Part shown: positions 61,258 to 64,000 of the stretch, in pieces | Numbering within the stretch: position 1 is the stretch's first letter | How the letters are laid out: each line of letters opens with the position of its first letter | Assembly (NCBI GenBank): GCA_036345935.2 | Contig: JADWOT020000003.1 | Location: 8,792,134-8,856,133 of the forward strand | Reading direction: 5' to 3' | Source: Taenia hydatigena | Taxonomy: Eukaryota; Platyhelminthes; Cestoda; Cyclophyllidea; Taeniidae | Length of the DNA stretch: 64,000 nt | Position numbers and translations under genes: made by a program | Notes under the pieces: generated by a model | Told to the model about the DNA's origin: nothing | The model's input: the letters and a program-made list of their open reading frames with translations, nothing else | Databases searched by the model: none

Positions 61258-63505
61258 AATTGCCTTTTCTTTCCGGTAACTCGACACTCTCACTTGTTTC
61301 AGATTAAAGTGGACTCGGCACATGCAATTGGCAGGACTCATGCACCATGTGAAGAAAATTTGTCTCCTGCAGGGCGCAATGCATGTGAGTGCATAGAGTG
61401 CAGTAGGCGACAAAGGAGACAGTCTTCGAAGATGTGTTGGAGTAAGACATGAGAAAGGAGGTGTAGATAAGAGAGAGTGCTTGCCTTTCCATGTGTGTTT
61501 TGATCCCTAGTATCTGCGAGAAGGGGAAGACCTAAACTTGCATGACATGCAGTTGTATCGAGTTGATTAGGCAGGCCAAATTAAAATACTAAGACGGACT
61601 TAAATTTAATACATAAGACGCCTGTGGGGACGGGGTATGCTCGGTAGATGAGAGCTTAACGACCCGCCCCTAGCTATTACTATTGAGCTAACGAAGGGGC
61701 ATTTCTGATGCGTACTCCTACTTCTGTGCTTGGAATAATTGTTGTTTTGCATTCGGAACGGCAATTGTGGTCTATGCGTTTTTTCGGCAGGAGTTAGGTA
61801 ACATGAATTTTCAGCTGAATGAGACAGGGAATGATTAAGGTAGATGCGAAGAGATGAAAATTCGCTGGAATAGAAGGAGCAAGAGTGGAGATGGACAGTT
61901 GAGGATTGGAAATAAACGTTGTAGGATGACTCTCCACATTGCTCTGGTGTAGCCTTCTTTACTGCTTTCTATATTTCTACCATCCATTCCTGAACTGATT
62001 TAATCGCTTACTCATCTGGACACGTGTCTAGGCAAAATTTGAAGATTTCTTCCCAATGACACGTGAACTGCCTAGTCATAGCTCTCTTTCCATGTGATTA
62101 TGGTGGATATCGAATATGAAAATATTGAAATGACGCATGCAAGTGAATTCCGGGAGTGGAAGGTAGCACTGGTAGAGGAAGGGGTGTTAGCATCAAAATT
62201 CACCCATAATTTCTATGATATCTATCTGTTTTCTACCTTTCAGCATCTCTAAATTAAGGATTGAAAGCCTTAGAGTGATGAGGTGATGGAGAGGGTTGCA
62301 ACAGAAGTAAAGGATACAAAGACGGCTGGGGCAAGAATGAGAAGAGGCAGGAGAGAAGCACCGACGAATAACTGAATGGCATGAACGGCAAGGTGGTAAA
62401 GGAAGATGAATAAATGTAGGCGTGGAACACGTAGAACAGCATTTCTGACAGTTTGTCGTGTGGTAGATTAATTTAACCTGACACGTGTAAATCGATTGCA
62501 ACACGTGCCGTGTGGTGTCGCTCAATGCCGTCTAGGTGTGGACTTTGGACAGAACTACTAAGAGGTGGTTTTGAGGGAGCTGGCGCCACTCACTTCTGTG
62601 CTTTCGTGACTTGATTAAGTTATGTGCATCTTAGTGCATGCAAAGGAGGAGGAAGAGAATGAGAAGAACCACTGATGCTAATGTGCTTTGACTTAAATGC
62701 GCTGCCTCGTTGTGACTGCTTGTCCTCGGCTTTTCTTGAGAGGATGCCTGTTATGCAGTGACAACTCATTCCTTGCGATTACTATGACTCGAGCGAAGGT
62801 GCGTTTCTGCCGATCAATCTAATTCCATACCAAGATCCATTGTTGCCTTGCACCAGGGAGTACAATGGTGGCGAGCAAACATCACCAACCTGGGCGAAGC
62901 AACGAAAGAATGATTGGGTACGAGACGAAAGCGAGAGGTTTGCGGAGGGTACGTAGAGGGAAGGATGGGAAAGGTCAACATGGGGACGTCTCTGCATGGT
63001 GCTGGGGCACTGAATTTCTTATTTTTTCTTTCAGTATGTTCTTAACTTTCTCCATTAGCCCACTTTCCTAGTTATGTATTTAAGTGGAGTATACAGAAAT
63101 AGATTTTGTGGAAGGAATATGAATTCCTATCAAACGCTACACTCGAGGACGCTACCCATATTTCTACCCTGATTAGTGAAACACACAAGGATATCAGTTG
63201 TGACGAAAATTAGGATAGGGGGAAGGAAGGGAAGATAAAGCAGGGGAGGAGGGGAAGCTGGTGGCATAAGTTATCCATAATTTTTAAACTTTTAATCTCT
63301 TCTGGTCTTTTGACGTTAAAACGGTGAAGTGTAGGATTGGGAACATCAGAGAGATTGCGAGGGAAGCAGTGGCGATGGAGGCTGAGAAGCAGACCAACGG
63401 TGAGCAGCTGACAAAGGAGTACTGAAGCACTGGTGAAGAATTGAGCAGTTGAAACGACGATAACCTGGGAAGCAAGATAAATGGTGGAAGGCGACAGAAC
63501 GCCGT
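61258..63505. other. Second-copy DNA after the extra segment
   Basis: Matches 3183-5411. From about 61640 it is also the third copy of the palindrome's outer arm, and keeps the roughly 22 bp (about 62778-62800) that the left arm lost and the right arm retains. No gene recognised; the long S/P/L-rich minus frames are compositional. Confidence 0.5.
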
Positions 63506-63880
63506 GTGATTGTTTTTTTTTTATCACTTGATTGGTGGTTCGTGGTGTCTGGTGGTTTCTTAGAAGCAAATGTCATTTGTCTTTGTGCTTCTTTACTTCA
63601 GCTGACACTCGTGCATTATTGCGCGTGTGCCTTAAATGCTTCGCATTATGTCGATTGTCATAACTTGATTTCCTTCCCACCATGGCGATTAGATAAGAGT
63701 GCGATGGAGAAGCAACTTAAAAAGTTGTACTTCCCCATTTTTGGCAGCACAAGAATCGGATGTTGGAGTGCTAAGAACTCGCGGCAACAAATAACAGTGA
63801 TGTCGAAACAACCGCTAACACTTACATCAATTAGGAGAATTGTGAAGGCTCGCCAAGTAAGTGTCACCCATGTGGGATAG
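63506..63880 (+). other. Unknown reading frame present three times; open in this copy
   Basis: Terminal-copy version of the frame at 5412-5774, open for 124 codons with Trp at the position of the left-arm stop. It contains WRLDKSAMEKQLKKLYFPIF and QPLTLTSIRRIV. No domain recognised. It ends at TAG 63878-63880, as in the left arm but not the right arm. Confidence 0.3.
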
Positions 63881-64000
63881 CTAAAAATATGCTTTCAAAT
63901 CTATCAGAATTACCTTTTCTTCTATTGCATGGACCGTAAAGTTGCGCGATGCATTTCCGATTGCTTGCTAACTGAGTGACTGTCTTGCGATGGGAAGCAG

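Larger units (their letters stand above)
55961..63999 (+). repeat. Direct segmental repeat, second copy (runs off window end)
   Basis: Matches 1-5892 in the same orientation. It lacks the roughly 850 bp at 1681-2529 and has about 3 kb extra (58285-61257). From about 61640 it is also a third copy of the outer part of the palindrome arms. The last bases still match (about 5892), so the copy continues beyond the window, presumably into another arm. Confidence 0.93.

Overview
Eukaryotic genomic DNA, most likely from a flatworm and probably a tapeworm. This rests on one confidently readable gene, a BTB-BACK-Kelch protein on the minus strand (38527 down to 35960). Its nine exons join in frame across mostly tiny introns (32-43 bp), which is typical of flatworm genes, and BTB-Kelch genes are numerous in cestodes. 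There is no bacterial gene density, no recognisable tRNA, rRNA or CRISPR, and most open frames are short and driven by composition. Species cannot be fixed from the sequence.

The window is dominated by very large repeats. (1) A giant inverted repeat: left arm 3564-18180, spacer 18181-20960, right arm 20961-35565, with arms of about 14.6 kb. The arms are about 97-99% identical in the stretches compared, with several private indels, so they are real diverged copies. (2) A direct repeat: 1-5892 is repeated at 55961-63999, so the window starts and ends inside the same unit. The block 3564-5892 is therefore present three times: left arm (+), right arm (-) and terminal copy (+). The layout suggests a tandem or segmental amplicon with a period of about 56 kb that contains a palindrome.

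The amplified DNA carries dead genes, not live ones. Upstream of each direct copy is the broken C-terminal end of a RAD54-type SNF2 DNA-repair ATPase (about 628-1534 and 56589-57466). Each palindrome arm carries a decayed NK-2 class homeobox gene (about 8620-9916 on +, 29228-30512 on -). The rest of the arms and the spacer is a mosaic of diverged short modules repeated in both orientations, including a small palindrome nested in each arm (11881-12095 and its mirror).

35566-55960 is single-copy in this window. It holds the Kelch gene, then an A/C-rich stretch with weak coding remnants (38.5-46.7 kb), then an abrupt change near 46.7 kb to T/G-rich DNA with a diverged 0.6-kb tandem duplication, GT and CTC microsatellites and a G-run tract. 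The terminal direct copy carries an extra segment of about 3 kb (58285-61257), flanked by a possible target-site duplication. The first copy carries about 850 bp missing from the terminal one. No live pathway can be built from this window: apart from the Kelch protein, everything recognisable is repeat or relic.
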